From: Halogeometricum limi
Lineage (GTDB): Archaea; Halobacteriota; Halobacteria; Halobacteriales; Haloferacaceae
Length of the DNA: 64,000 bases
Direction of reading: 5' to 3'
Assembly: GCF_900115785.1 (NCBI RefSeq)
Contig: NZ_FOYS01000002.1
Coordinates: forward strand, 620,001 to 684,000
Positions 36,622-45,197 of the stretch are shown here, one piece after another (positions within the stretch are counted from its first letter, which is position 1; the number at the start of each line of letters is the position of its first letter). The notes under the pieces are model-generated. The model did no database searches and was not told the DNA's origin. It saw nothing but the letters and a program-made list of their open reading frames with translations. The position numbers and the translations under genes are program-made.

Positions 36622-37989
36622 ATGCCAGCGGAAGCCTACGACATGGTCGTCGTCGGTGGAGGGACGGCCGGTGCCTTCGCGGCGGCCACCGCGGCGTCGG
36701 AAGGACTCGACGTCGTTCTCCTCGAGCGGAAACCTCGGGAGAAAGCGGGCCACATCGCCTGCGGTGACGCCATCAAGGGCACGAGCACCTTCCCCGACGT
36801 CATCGACCTCGACTATCTCAAAGACGAATCGTTCACCAACCAGAACGTCACCCGGGCGGTGTTCGAGAACCCCGCGGGAGACGACCTCGACGTTCCGTTT
36901 CGCGCCCCCGGCGCGGTCCTCGACCGGAAGCGGTACGGCGAGATAATCCTCGAAGAGGCCGAGCGTCTCGGGACGGAGATGCACTACGACACTGTCGTCC
37001 AGGACGTGACGCAGGACGACGACGGCCGCGTCACGGGCGTTCGAGCGAAGCGCAACGGTAAGACCGTCGAGTACGACGCCGAGGTGACCATCGACGGGGC
37101 GGGTGCGCTGTCGCTCCTACAGGACAAGACCGACTTCTCCGGGACGCAGTTCGACACCAACGTCTCCTACTCGCAGTTCTGCTCTGCCTACCGCGAGGTC
37201 ATCGACGTTCCCGAACCGGTCGACTACGACGACGCCATCGTGTTCAAACCGACCGAAGAACTCGGCTACCTCTGGTACTTCCCGCGCAGTGCCACCGAGA
37301 TAAACGTCGGCCTCGGCTTCCAGATGACCGAAGAGCCGATGAAACTCGTGGAGGTGCTCAAAGAGGACATCCGCTCGCGCCCCGAACTGAGAAACGGGAC
37401 GGTGACGGACAAACTCGGTGCGGCCCTGCCGACTCGGCGCCCGTACGACTCCGCCGTCGCGCCCGGTTTCATCGCCGCGGGCGACTCCGCGGGTCACGTC
37501 AACCCGACCACCGGCGGCGGTATCCCCGGCGCGGCCAAGTCCGCCCACTGGGCGGCCAAACACGCCGTCAGGGCAATCTCGGAGGGCGACGTGAGCGAAG
37601 CGAACCTCTGGGAGTACAACCGCGACGTGATGACGGACTTCGGCAAGCGGTTCGCCGCCATCGACCTCTACAACATCTGGGGGATGGCCCACGAGATGGA
37701 CGAACTCGTCGAAATCGTCTCGTTGCTCCCGGGTCAGCAACTGCTCGACTCGCTGAGCAAAGGCTCCTCGGAGATGAGTCTCGGTCTCAAACTGGAGACC
37801 ATCGTGAAGACGTTCGGACACTGGGACTCGCTGTACGAACTCTACCGCGTCCGAAAACGCGCAAAAGAGATCACGACGCTCTACAACGCCTACCCCGCCT
37901 CGCCGGACGCGTTCGACGCCTGGCAGAAGAACCGTGACCGCGTGATGGACGACCTGTACGAACTCACCGGCGCGGACCCCAAGTACTGA
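36622..37989 (+). CDS. geranylgeranyl reductase family flavoprotein
   Basis: 455 residues. Family members hydrogenate the double bonds of geranylgeranyl chains in archaeal membrane lipids or related isoprenoids. FAD-binding motif VVVGGGTAGAFAAATAA opens the protein, HIACGDAIKG follows, then LGYLWYFPRSATEINVGLG for the substrate pocket and GDSAGHVNPTTGGGI for the second FAD contact. Length is normal. Several paralogues exist per haloarchaeal genome, so whether this one acts on lipids, menaquinone or dolichol chains is not settled. Confidence 0.9.
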   Translation: MPAEAYDMVVVGGGTAGAFAAATAASEGLDVVLLERKPREKAGHIACGDAIKGTSTFPDVIDLDYLKDESFTNQNVTRAVFENPAGDDLDVPFRAPGAVLDRKRYGEIILEEAERLGTEMHYDTVVQDVTQDDDGRVTGVRAKRNGKTVEYDAEVTIDGAGALSLLQDKTDFSGTQFDTNVSYSQFCSAYREVIDVPEPVDYDDAIVFKPTEELGYLWYFPRSATEINVGLGFQMTEEPMKLVEVLKEDIRSRPELRNGTVTDKLGAALPTRRPYDSAVAPGFIAAGDSAGHVNPTTGGGIPGAAKSAHWAAKHAVRAISEGDVSEANLWEYNRDVMTDFGKRFAAIDLYNIWGMAHEMDELVEIVSLLPGQQLLDSLSKGSSEMSLGLKLETIVKTFGHWDSLYELYRVRKRAKEITTLYNAYPASPDAFDAWQKNRDRVMDDLYELTGADPKY

Positions 37990-38075
37990 GTACGGGGCGC
38001 ACACCCACACGCTACGGTACGCTCTCGCCTCTGCCGCAACGTCTTTTGCGCTCACGGACGTCGTTCGAGTCGACT

Positions 38076-38909
38076 ATGTCTAAGCAGTCTCTCACCGACG
38101 CGGACGTGCCGCGAGCGAACGGGATGCCGATGCTCGGACTCGGAACGTGGCAGAACGACGACCCGGACGACTGCGCGAAGGCGGTCGAGACGGCCCTGAA
38201 CATGGGGTATCGTCATATCGACACCGCACAGATTTACGGCAACGAAGAGGCCGTCGGTCGCGGTATCGAGAACGCCGACGTCGACCGCGAAGACGTCTTC
38301 CTCGCGACGAAGGTGTGGATAGACTACCTCTCGTACGACGACGTGAAGACGACCACCGAAGAGAGTCTGAAGAAACTCGGCGTCTCGTCGGTCGACCTGC
38401 TCTACATCCACTGGCCGGCCCGCGAGTACGACCCCGAAGAGACGTTCCGCGCGTTCAACGAACTGTACGAGGAGGGCAAGATAGACCGCATCGGCGTCAG
38501 CAACTTCCGACCCGAGGACCTCGACACGGCCGTCGAGTACTCCGAGGCCCCCGTCTTCGCGAACCAGGTCGAGTGCCACCCACTCCTCCAGCAGGAGGAC
38601 CTCCGCGAGGCGTGCGAGAAACACGGCGTCGAAGTCGTCGCGTACTCACCGCTCGCCCGCGGTCAGGTGTTCGAGGTGCCGGAACTCAACGAAATCGCGG
38701 ACAAACACGACGTGAGCGAAGCGCAAGTCTCGCTCGCGTGGCTTCGCGAGAAGGGCGTGACGGCGATTCCGAAGGCGACGAGCGAAGACCACATCAGCGA
38801 CAACTGGGAATCGCTCCGCGTCGAACTCGACGACGAGGACGTCGACCGCATCGACGGCATCGAGCGAACCGACCGCCGCGTCGACCCCGACTTCGCTCCC
38901 TGGAACTGA
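38076..38909 (+). CDS. aldo/keto reductase
   Basis: 277 residues, TIM-barrel NADPH-dependent oxidoreductase. The tetrad is visible: Asp and Tyr in HIDTAQIYGNEEAVGRG, Lys in FLATKVWID and His in LLYIHWPA. The cofactor end has IPKATSEDHISDNWES. LGLGTWQND marks the first strand. It probably reduces aldehydes, methylglyoxal or 2,5-diketogluconate-like compounds. ATG at 38076 (MSKQSLTDAD). Confidence 0.92.
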   Translation: MSKQSLTDADVPRANGMPMLGLGTWQNDDPDDCAKAVETALNMGYRHIDTAQIYGNEEAVGRGIENADVDREDVFLATKVWIDYLSYDDVKTTTEESLKKLGVSSVDLLYIHWPAREYDPEETFRAFNELYEEGKIDRIGVSNFRPEDLDTAVEYSEAPVFANQVECHPLLQQEDLREACEKHGVEVVAYSPLARGQVFEVPELNEIADKHDVSEAQVSLAWLREKGVTAIPKATSEDHISDNWESLRVELDDEDVDRIDGIERTDRRVDPDFAPWN

Positions 38910-38986
38910 CGACGGGACGCCCCGTCGTACCGGCGCGACCGTCTCTCGCAGAAACCCATTAGGTGCCCGCGTCCCAACGTCTCGGT

Positions 38987-39184
38987 ATGGAGTACAACCT
39001 CACGGTGACCGCCGGCGCCCTCGTCGGCCTCGTCGCACTCGGAACCGTCGCGCTCGTCGTGATGGGGTTCATGGCCACGAGTACCGTCCTGATGATGGTG
39101 ACGCCAGCGATGCTCGTCTTCGGTGCCATCTGTCTCGCACTCGGCGTCAAACACGGCGAGTACCGCGCGCGGAGCGCCCGATAA
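38987..39184 (+). CDS. small two-helix membrane protein, DUF7333-like
   Basis: 65 residues with two hydrophobic helices separated by MATSTVLMM and a basic tail ending KHGEYRARSAR. It resembles a short haloarchaeal membrane family (I recall DUF7333). No function. ATG at 38987 is preferred to one 24 bases earlier. Its stop abuts the stop of the next, convergent gene with no base between. Confidence 0.75.
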   Translation: MEYNLTVTAGALVGLVALGTVALVVMGFMATSTVLMMVTPAMLVFGAICLALGVKHGEYRARSAR

Positions 39185-40315
39185 CTACGGTTCGACCGCT
39201 TCTTCTCGCGTCTCGGCGTCGCCTCCGTCCTCGCCGCTCATCGTCGCGGCGATACGGACGCCGACGACGCTGACGACGATTCCGCTCACGATGAACAGCG
39301 CGAGTCGCTGCCGCGCCGAGACGGGCCAGCCGAACAGTTCCGCCCCGAGGAGGATGCCCTCTCGTTCGAGGAACCAGCCGGCGAACCCGCGGACGACGAG
39401 TCCGAGAGCGACGACGCCGAACGGGAGGTTCAGGTACTGGCGACTGACGCCGTCGGTGCCGATGAGTTCGTCGAGCAACCGCCCGGCGCTGGCCGTCAAC
39501 GCCGCGAGCGCCAACCACGGGACGGCGTGGTAGACGAACTCCATCGTCGAGACGAGGGCCGCGCCGGTACCGGTGCCGCGCGGCGTCACCTCCAGTGCGC
39601 CGAGGAACGCGCCGACGAGCGTGAGACCCGCCCCGACGACGTAGGTGACGATGGACACCTGCCCGGAGTAGAGCGCGTCTCTGACCCTGTCGGGCGACTC
39701 CGCGAGGAACTGGTCGATGGCGAGTCCCTTGTACAGAAGCGCCGCACCGAGGAGCGACGCGAGGCCGGCGAGCGCGATGGCCGGAGAGAACTGCGTGAGT
39801 AACAGCGGCATCAAGAGCAGCGTCGCGCCGAGGGGAACCAGCACCGTCGAGCGGAGTTCCTCGTCCGCGAGAAACTGCTTCAGGAGGTAGTACGTCGACT
39901 CGATGTCGTGGGCCTGCCGGACGACGACTCTGTCCACGGAGTCGACGCGGAGTCTGCTCTCGATGACGGGGACGACGCGTTCGTCGCCCGCGCTGTCGAC
40001 GACGACGATGGCCGACTCGGGGTCGTACTCGTCGACGAGTCGGTCTATCTGCGCGGCGAGCGAGCGGTCCGCGCCCGTCAGCGTCTCGCTGACCCCCGAG
40101 ACGACGGCGACGACGGCGTCCTCCTGTTCGTCGCGCAGGTCACGCGAGACGCGGAGGGCTTCGAGGATGCAGTTCACGTTCGAGTCCTCCGGGTCGGCGA
40201 GTCCCACGTCGGTGACGAGCGAGCGGACCGCTTCCCACCCGACGACGGGCGTCGTGAGACCCGCCTTCCGTCCGATGTCGTTCGAACGGTCCACACAGAG
40301 GACGAGCGTGGTCAC
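39185..40315 (-). CDS. DUF373 membrane protein
   Basis: 376 residues. A soluble N-terminal part of about 150 residues starts with MTTLVLCVDRSNDIGRKAGL and contains conserved ESAIVVVDSAGDERVVPVIES; six or seven membrane helices follow, and the tail is acidic. DUF373 proteins are widespread in archaea and uncharacterised. The soluble part with its Asp-rich strand ends could bind a metal or nucleotide, but this is a guess. ATG at 40315. The next gene upstream on the same strand (40403) may be co-expressed. Confidence 0.88.
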   Translation of the reverse strand: MTTLVLCVDRSNDIGRKAGLTTPVVGWEAVRSLVTDVGLADPEDSNVNCILEALRVSRDLRDEQEDAVVAVVSGVSETLTGADRSLAAQIDRLVDEYDPESAIVVVDSAGDERVVPVIESRLRVDSVDRVVVRQAHDIESTYYLLKQFLADEELRSTVLVPLGATLLLMPLLLTQFSPAIALAGLASLLGAALLYKGLAIDQFLAESPDRVRDALYSGQVSIVTYVVGAGLTLVGAFLGALEVTPRGTGTGAALVSTMEFVYHAVPWLALAALTASAGRLLDELIGTDGVSRQYLNLPFGVVALGLVVRGFAGWFLEREGILLGAELFGWPVSARQRLALFIVSGIVVSVVGVRIAATMSGEDGGDAETREEAVEP

Positions 40316-40402
40316 AGGCGTGCGAACGTCTCTCGGGGTTAAAGTCCTCTCGGTCGCACGGTCCGGAATCGGACGACGGCGCCGAGAGACGTCCGAGTCG
40401 CC

Positions 40403-41419
40403 TCACAGGTGGAGTTCGTCTTCCTGTTCGGGCGTCGTGAACGGGGTTATCGCGATGGTCCGTTGGGTGACGACGGCGAGTCTGAGCGCGTACGAGAACA
40501 GCACCGCGAGCGGCAGGAGGCCGATGGCGGCGATGAGCGGCGCGAGAACCGGCGGCAACACCTCGGGGGCCGTCGTCCCGCTCGACGAACTCAGCACCAA
40601 CAGCGTCGACACCAAGACGAGTTCGGCGACGACGCCCGCGTAGAGGAGGACCCGAGAGATGTACGCGAGTTCGGTCTGGATGTACAGCGTCTTGAAGTAC
40701 TGCCGGGCGACGTCTATCTCTTGGAGAGTGGAGACGACTTCGTCCAACAGGTCCGCCGAGTCCTCCGAGAGGTCCTCGCGGTAGACCGACTTCAGACGGC
40801 GCAGTTGGTAGATTCGGTCGGCGTAGTTCGTCGTCAACAGCGCCGAGAGAGTGTCGAACGTCCCCGTGTTCGACCCCTCGATGAGGCGACTCACCCGGTC
40901 GACGTGTTCGGTCAGCGTGGTCACAATCTCGTCTGTGTCTTCGCGGAGGTCCTCGTTCTCCGTCCCCACGACCAGTCCGCCCAGACGTTGGAGGTCGCGG
41001 CGGGCGCTCTCTAAGAGCAGTTTCAGGAAGTCGGCGGGCGTGACCGGGACGACGCCGACGTCGGCGGGGTCCAACGCTTGCCGCCGATACTCGTCGACTT
41101 TCTCGATGTCCTCGCGGAGTTGTCCGGGCGAACCCAACTGTCGGGAGATGATGACTTGGTTGATGGAGATGACGAGGGTGACGAGCGTGAGGTTGCCGCC
41201 GACGAGGCTACTCAGCACGTACAGCATCGCGGTGGGGTTCAGGAGGTCGACGAAGCCGAACCACCAGAGCCCGTAGAACACCACGAGAAACGAAAGGAAG
41301 AGTCCGACGCCGACGACCGGTCGACTACCGACCAGGAAGACCCACTGGCGCGGACTCTCTCTGAGGTCCGCGAACTCTTCGACGGCGACGGCCGGGAAGA
41401 GAGACGTGAGGCGACTCAT
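40403..41419 (-). CDS. four-helix membrane protein with long cytoplasmic loop
   Basis: 338 residues. Two helices at about 30-55 and 65-90, a long polar central region (about 95-245, helical, with many charged residues), then two helices around 250-320 and an acidic end EQEDELHL. I do not recognise the family; similar proteins exist in haloarchaea as hypothetical. The layout suggests a sensor or channel regulator but nothing proves it. ATG at 41419 (MSRLTSLFPAVAVEEF) is chosen over one 60 bases upstream. Confidence 0.75.
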   Translation of the reverse strand: MSRLTSLFPAVAVEEFADLRESPRQWVFLVGSRPVVGVGLFLSFLVVFYGLWWFGFVDLLNPTAMLYVLSSLVGGNLTLVTLVISINQVIISRQLGSPGQLREDIEKVDEYRRQALDPADVGVVPVTPADFLKLLLESARRDLQRLGGLVVGTENEDLREDTDEIVTTLTEHVDRVSRLIEGSNTGTFDTLSALLTTNYADRIYQLRRLKSVYREDLSEDSADLLDEVVSTLQEIDVARQYFKTLYIQTELAYISRVLLYAGVVAELVLVSTLLVLSSSSGTTAPEVLPPVLAPLIAAIGLLPLAVLFSYALRLAVVTQRTIAITPFTTPEQEDELHL

Positions 41420-41615
41420 GGTCGAAGGGGTACGGACGGAGAACCCGCCCGCTGTTTCGGGACGACGTCCGGCCGTCACATACGCGTGATGGCAGACGTG
41501 TTCTCGCCCCCGTCGGTCACGCCCGATTCGGCCGTCGCTCTCGCCGATTCGGTGCGGGACGGCGCAGTCGCTCAGAACGGGTGAGAGAATAGAGAGAAAA
41601 CGTTCGTTCCGGCGC

Positions 41616-42539
41616 TTAGAGAAGCCCGGTCTTCTGGAGCTTCATCAGGTCCTCGGTATCGAGGGTCTCGCCTTCCTTGAACTTCTGGTAGATTTCTTCG
41701 GCTTCTTCCTTGGCGGCTTCGCGCTTCTCGGCGCGCTCGGCGTCGCGCTCTTCTTCTTCCTGCTTGTCCAGTTCGCGGAGGCGCTTCTGGACGCGGACGA
41801 AGTCCTCGTGGTGACGGTCGGCAGACTCCTGGGCTTCCACGAAGAGTTCGTGCATCGCGTCGGCCTTGTCACGGATGTCGTCGGCCTCGCGGTAGGCCTC
41901 GATCATCTGGTTGTGGTGTTCCTGAGCCTTGTCGGCGAGCTCGGTCACCTCTTGGTGGTGCTGGGACGCCTCCGAGCGGACCTCTTCGGCTTCCGCGATG
42001 AGCTCTTCGAGTTCACCGCTGTCGTCGACCTTGTCCTTCTTCTGTCGAAGCTCTTCGCGCTTGTTCTCGATCTTCTCGATGAGTTCGCGCTCGTCTTCGG
42101 TCGAGAGGACTTCCGTCTGCTGACGGAACTCGAGCTGCTCGATCTCTTCTTTGAGTTCCTCGATGTCTTTCCCGTCGTCGAGTTCGAGGTCCTCTTTCAT
42201 CTGTTCGACTTTGTCGAACAGCTCGTTCGCGTCCGCGTTGAGCTCGTTTCGCTTGTTCTTGTGCTCTTGAACCTGCTCGTTGAGCTCGTCGCGTTTCTCG
42301 CGGTGTTCCTGGGCTTCGTCGACCTTCTCGCGAGTCTTCGCGTTCAGGTCGTCGCGCTTGGAGGCGCGTTCGGAAGCCATCTGGTTGAGGTCGTTACGTC
42401 GGTCTCGCAGCTGGCCTGCGAGCTTGATAAGCTGACCTTTGGAGCCGCTTTCGAGCTGTTCATCGCTGAGCTCAACGTTGTCCGAGTCGCTGAGCTGTTG
42501 TACGTCGTATTCCTTGAGAACGTCTTGCTGTGTCACCAT
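41616..42539 (-). CDS. long coiled-coil protein, COG1340-like
   Basis: 307 residues, almost all charged heptad sequence: strings of Glu, Lys, Arg and Asp with Leu at regular spacing from residue 30 to 290, such as REKRDELNEQVQEHKNKRNE. It matches a coiled-coil family conserved in archaea (COG1340) with no established function; roles in chromosome or cell-shape scaffolding have only been suggested. The C-terminal LDTEDLMKLQKTGLL is conserved. The ATG at 42539 follows a leader of about 130 bases, unlike most genes here, implying post-transcriptional control. Confidence 0.87.
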   Translation of the reverse strand: MVTQQDVLKEYDVQQLSDSDNVELSDEQLESGSKGQLIKLAGQLRDRRNDLNQMASERASKRDDLNAKTREKVDEAQEHREKRDELNEQVQEHKNKRNELNADANELFDKVEQMKEDLELDDGKDIEELKEEIEQLEFRQQTEVLSTEDERELIEKIENKREELRQKKDKVDDSGELEELIAEAEEVRSEASQHHQEVTELADKAQEHHNQMIEAYREADDIRDKADAMHELFVEAQESADRHHEDFVRVQKRLRELDKQEEEERDAERAEKREAAKEEAEEIYQKFKEGETLDTEDLMKLQKTGLL

Positions 42540-42644
42540 GCGTGATCAAACCTCGATACCATTACCACTCCGAGCGTGGCGGCTGCTTGTGGTTGTGCTG
42601 CCGACCGTGGATAAGAATTCCCGATCATTCTGCGTGCTATGCCG

Positions 42645-42667
42645 CCGGAACGCCGGAGGCGTTCTGG
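42645..42667 (-). promoter_or_regulatory. strong hairpin at the predicted 5' end of the coiled-coil mRNA
   Basis: Ten bases pair (42645-42654 with 42658-42667, one G-U) around a three-base loop. The TATA-like box at 42691-42700 would place transcription start near 42670, so the RNA would begin with this hairpin and carry about 130 untranslated bases. The 360-base gap 42540-42899 contains this element, the promoters of both flanking genes and no credible gene. Confidence 0.5.
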
Positions 42668-42690
42668 TAATAGCACATAATGCGTGGCAA

Positions 42691-42700
42691 CAAATAAAGG
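42691..42700 (-). promoter_or_regulatory. TATA-like box of the coiled-coil gene
   Basis: Minus-strand CCTTTATTTG is the best core promoter match upstream of the gene. A second candidate, GCATTATGTGC, overlaps 42673-42683 and would shift the start about 18 bases downstream. Confidence 0.5.
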
Positions 42701-42899
42701 CTTCGGTGGTCTCGACCACTGTAAACAGCTACCATGGGCCGTGTAGCGGCGTGATACGCGGTCTCACTGAAACGCCACCCCGATATAAACGAACGTGGTA
42801 ACACGACGCATGCGCTGCGGACGGCCGGTCGTTCGCTCGGCCGGAGCGAACCGACGCCGAACCGAGGGCGATTTACCGCGGCGACGGTGACACGGAGGC

Positions 42900-43331
42900 A
42901 TGTACGAGGAAGTCGTGCACGCGCGCGGGCACGAGAACGTGTCCGCCGAGCACGCGAGTACGTTCGAGGTCACGAGCGACGACTGGTTGACGCCCGCGGG
43001 GGACTGCATCCTCGCCGTCGAGGCCGACCGGGTGCCCGCGGACTTCGACGAGGCGTTCGTCGACGCCTGCAGAGACGAGACGGCGACCATCACCGCTATC
43101 CTCGAAGTCCGGACGGACGGCGGCGAGTCGTTCGAGCAGCGTATCGAGGGTCGCGGCCACCCCGACCTGTCCTTCGAGAACGAACGCAGTCACGTCGGAC
43201 GAACCAGCGACTACGTCGACGACCGGACGGTACTCGTCGGCGCCGAGGGGGCCGCGGGCGACGTCGACCGCGACATCGTCTCGGCCCTCGCCGACGGCGG
43301 CGAGGTGACGTTCACGCTCCGCGTGGAGTGA
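42900..43331 (+). CDS. DUF371 protein
   Basis: 143 residues, beta-rich and acidic. Starts MYEEVVHARGHENVSAEHASTFEV and includes the family segment GHPDLSFENERSHVGRTSDYV with HG-type conserved His and Asn. DUF371 is a small archaeal family without assigned function. The ATG at 42900 is preceded by both GGAGG six bases away and a TATA-like TTTACCG about 26 bases away. The endonuclease III gene follows after 52 bases on the same strand. Confidence 0.88.
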   Translation: MYEEVVHARGHENVSAEHASTFEVTSDDWLTPAGDCILAVEADRVPADFDEAFVDACRDETATITAILEVRTDGGESFEQRIEGRGHPDLSFENERSHVGRTSDYVDDRTVLVGAEGAAGDVDRDIVSALADGGEVTFTLRVE

Positions 43332-43383
43332 GACGGCGACGACGGCCCGACTGCTTTTGCTCGCGAACTCCCAACACGGAGCC

Positions 43384-44184
43384 ATGCCCGACGAACCGGC
43401 GGAGAACATCAGCGGCGGCGACGGGGGCGGCGGCACCGCCGCGGCGTTCGACCCCAGCGAGGCCGACACACGCGCGGAGGCGGTGGTGGACGAACTCGGT
43501 CGGATGTACTGGCGGAAAGCCTACGGCGGGCAGGACGCCTTCGAGTGTCTCGTCCGCACGATTCTGAGCCAGAACACGAGCGACAAAGCCAGCCAACCGG
43601 CGCACGATGCGCTGATGGACCGGTACGGCGGGAGCGGAGACTTGGCCGCCGCACTCGCCGACGCCGAGCAGTCAGAACTCGCAGAGACCATCTCCGGTGC
43701 GGGTCTGTACAACCAGAAGTCCGAGATGATACAGGGCGCGGCCGAGCGAATCCGCGAGGAGTTCGGCGGCGCGGACGGCTTCGACGCGTTCGTGAGGGAC
43801 GAAGACCCCGCGACGGTCCGGGAACGACTGCTCGACATCCACGGCGTCGGGCCGAAGACGGCGGACTGCGTCCTCCTGTTCGCCGGTGGTCGCGGCGGCG
43901 TCTTCCCCGTCGACACGCACGTCCACCGCATCGCCCGCCGGATGGGTCTCGCGCCCGCCGACGCCGACCACGAAGCCGTCAGAGAACACCTCGAACGCGA
44001 CGTGCCCGCCGAGAAGTGCGGCTTCGGCCACACGGCGATGATTCAGTTCGGCCGCGAGTACTGTACGGCCAGGAAACCGGCGTGTCTCGACGGTCCCGAA
44101 GCGTGTCCGCTGTACGACCTGTGCGACAGAGTCGGCGTGGACGAACTGGACGAATCGGTCGTCGACCCCGCCGAGGCGGACTGA
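43384..44184 (+). CDS. nth: endonuclease III
   Basis: 266 residues. A bifunctional base-excision repair glycosylase and AP lyase for oxidised pyrimidines. The helix-hairpin-helix LLDIHGVGPKTADCVLLF contains the catalytic Lys, and FPVDTHVHRIARRM the catalytic Asp. Four Cys near the C-terminus fit the iron-sulfur loop but spaced C-x6-C-x6-C-x5-C, with four residues more than the usual C-x6-C-x2-C-x5-C in the second gap. About 35 polar residues precede the core. ATG at 43384 (MPDEPAENISGGDGG). Confidence 0.92.
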   Translation: MPDEPAENISGGDGGGGTAAAFDPSEADTRAEAVVDELGRMYWRKAYGGQDAFECLVRTILSQNTSDKASQPAHDALMDRYGGSGDLAAALADAEQSELAETISGAGLYNQKSEMIQGAAERIREEFGGADGFDAFVRDEDPATVRERLLDIHGVGPKTADCVLLFAGGRGGVFPVDTHVHRIARRMGLAPADADHEAVREHLERDVPAEKCGFGHTAMIQFGREYCTARKPACLDGPEACPLYDLCDRVGVDELDESVVDPAEAD

Positions 44185-44203
44185 GTCGGCCCCCCGTTCG
44201 CGA

Positions 44204-44665
44204 TTAGGCCCGGCAACTCCGCGATTCCACGCCCGTCACCGGCGACTCGTCGGACTCGTACCGCGATTCTTCGACCATCCCGTCGAACATCGGCAACTCG
44301 AACCCGTAGTCGAACAGGACCGCGAACCGCGAGAACGGGTTCGCGAGGAAGTCGAGCACGGGGCCCGTCCCGTCGAAGACGACGCCCGTGCGGAGTTCGA
44401 GGATGGTCGTGTCCAGCGCCGACCCGCTGGCTTCGATTCCGAGTGCGCCCGGGCCGCTGAGATTCGTGAAGAGGGAGGTGTGAATCGTCACCCGAATCCC
44501 GGGGCCTTCGGTCCCGATTCCCAACTCGTGCCCGCCGGGTGGGAAGCACCGTCCGTCGCCCGCCTCACCGTCCGTCTCGTTCGACTGCGCGGTGACGGGC
44601 GCAACGCTTGCGACGAGAAGGAGAACGACGAGGGCGACGGAGACGACGCGAGAGGGCTGTCGCAT
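44204..44665 (-). CDS. secreted hypothetical protein
   Basis: 153 residues. A Sec signal peptide (about 1-26, ending SVAPVTAQ) precedes a mature part with one Cys near its start (GRCFPPGGHELGIGTEGPGI) and one at the end (ESRSCRA), possibly a disulfide pair. It matches haloarchaeal hypothetical proteins (DUF7332-like). Function unknown. It converges with nth, 20 bases apart. ATG at 44665. Confidence 0.75.
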   Translation of the reverse strand: MRQPSRVVSVALVVLLLVASVAPVTAQSNETDGEAGDGRCFPPGGHELGIGTEGPGIRVTIHTSLFTNLSGPGALGIEASGSALDTTILELRTGVVFDGTGPVLDFLANPFSRFAVLFDYGFELPMFDGMVEESRYESDESPVTGVESRSCRA

Positions 44666-44723
44666 AGAAAGAGTGTCACCGGAATCAGACTTGAACGTTC
44701 GGGCGAGTTATCAGAACGGAGAA

Positions 44724-45119
44724 CTACGCTCGGTGGGCGAAGTCGCCGTCGAGTTGGTCCATCAGTTCGTCGAGGACGGCGTCGGCGCTGGCGAGGTTCG
44801 TCGCGAGGGGTACGTTGTGCACGTCGCAGATGCGGAGCAGTGCCGTGATGTCGGGTTCGTGCGGTTGGGCCGTGAGCGGGTCTCGGAGGAAGACGACGCC
44901 GTGGCAGTCCTCGCTGGCTATTTCCGCGCCGATCTGCATGTCGCCGCCGAGCGGTCCCGACTGTTTGCGCTCGACGTCGAGTCCGGTCGCCTCGATGAGG
45001 CGCTTGCCGGTCGTCCCGGTGGCCATCAGGTCGAAGTGTTCGAGGTCGTCCCGGCGGTTCTGCGCGAACTCCATCAGGTCCGGTTTCTTCTCGTCGTGCG
45101 CGATGAGTGCGAGACGCAT
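44724..45119 (-). CDS. mgsA: methylglyoxal synthase
   Basis: 131 residues. It converts dihydroxyacetone phosphate to methylglyoxal and phosphate. Sequence marks are [13 protein letters not shown] at the N-terminus, ATGTTGKRL and [11 protein letters not shown] for phosphate and catalytic Asp, and the segment [12 protein letters not shown] followed by [15 protein letters not shown] with the catalytic His and Asp. Length is typical. Methylglyoxal formed here would need detoxifying, possibly by glyoxalase-type proteins such as the VOC protein at 7326-8096. Confidence 0.95.
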   Translation of the reverse strand: MRLALIAHDEKKPDLMEFAQNRRDDLEHFDLMATGTTGKRLIEATGLDVERKQSGPLGGDMQIGAEIASEDCHGVVFLRDPLTAQPHEPDITALLRICDVHNVPLATNLASADAVLDELMDQLDGDFAHRA

Positions 45120-45197
45120 GTCTGTGCCTGCACCGGGCAGGTGTAAGAAGGTGTGCAGTCGAGCGACGGGTTCATCGGCGGCGTTCCGCGGCCGCGA

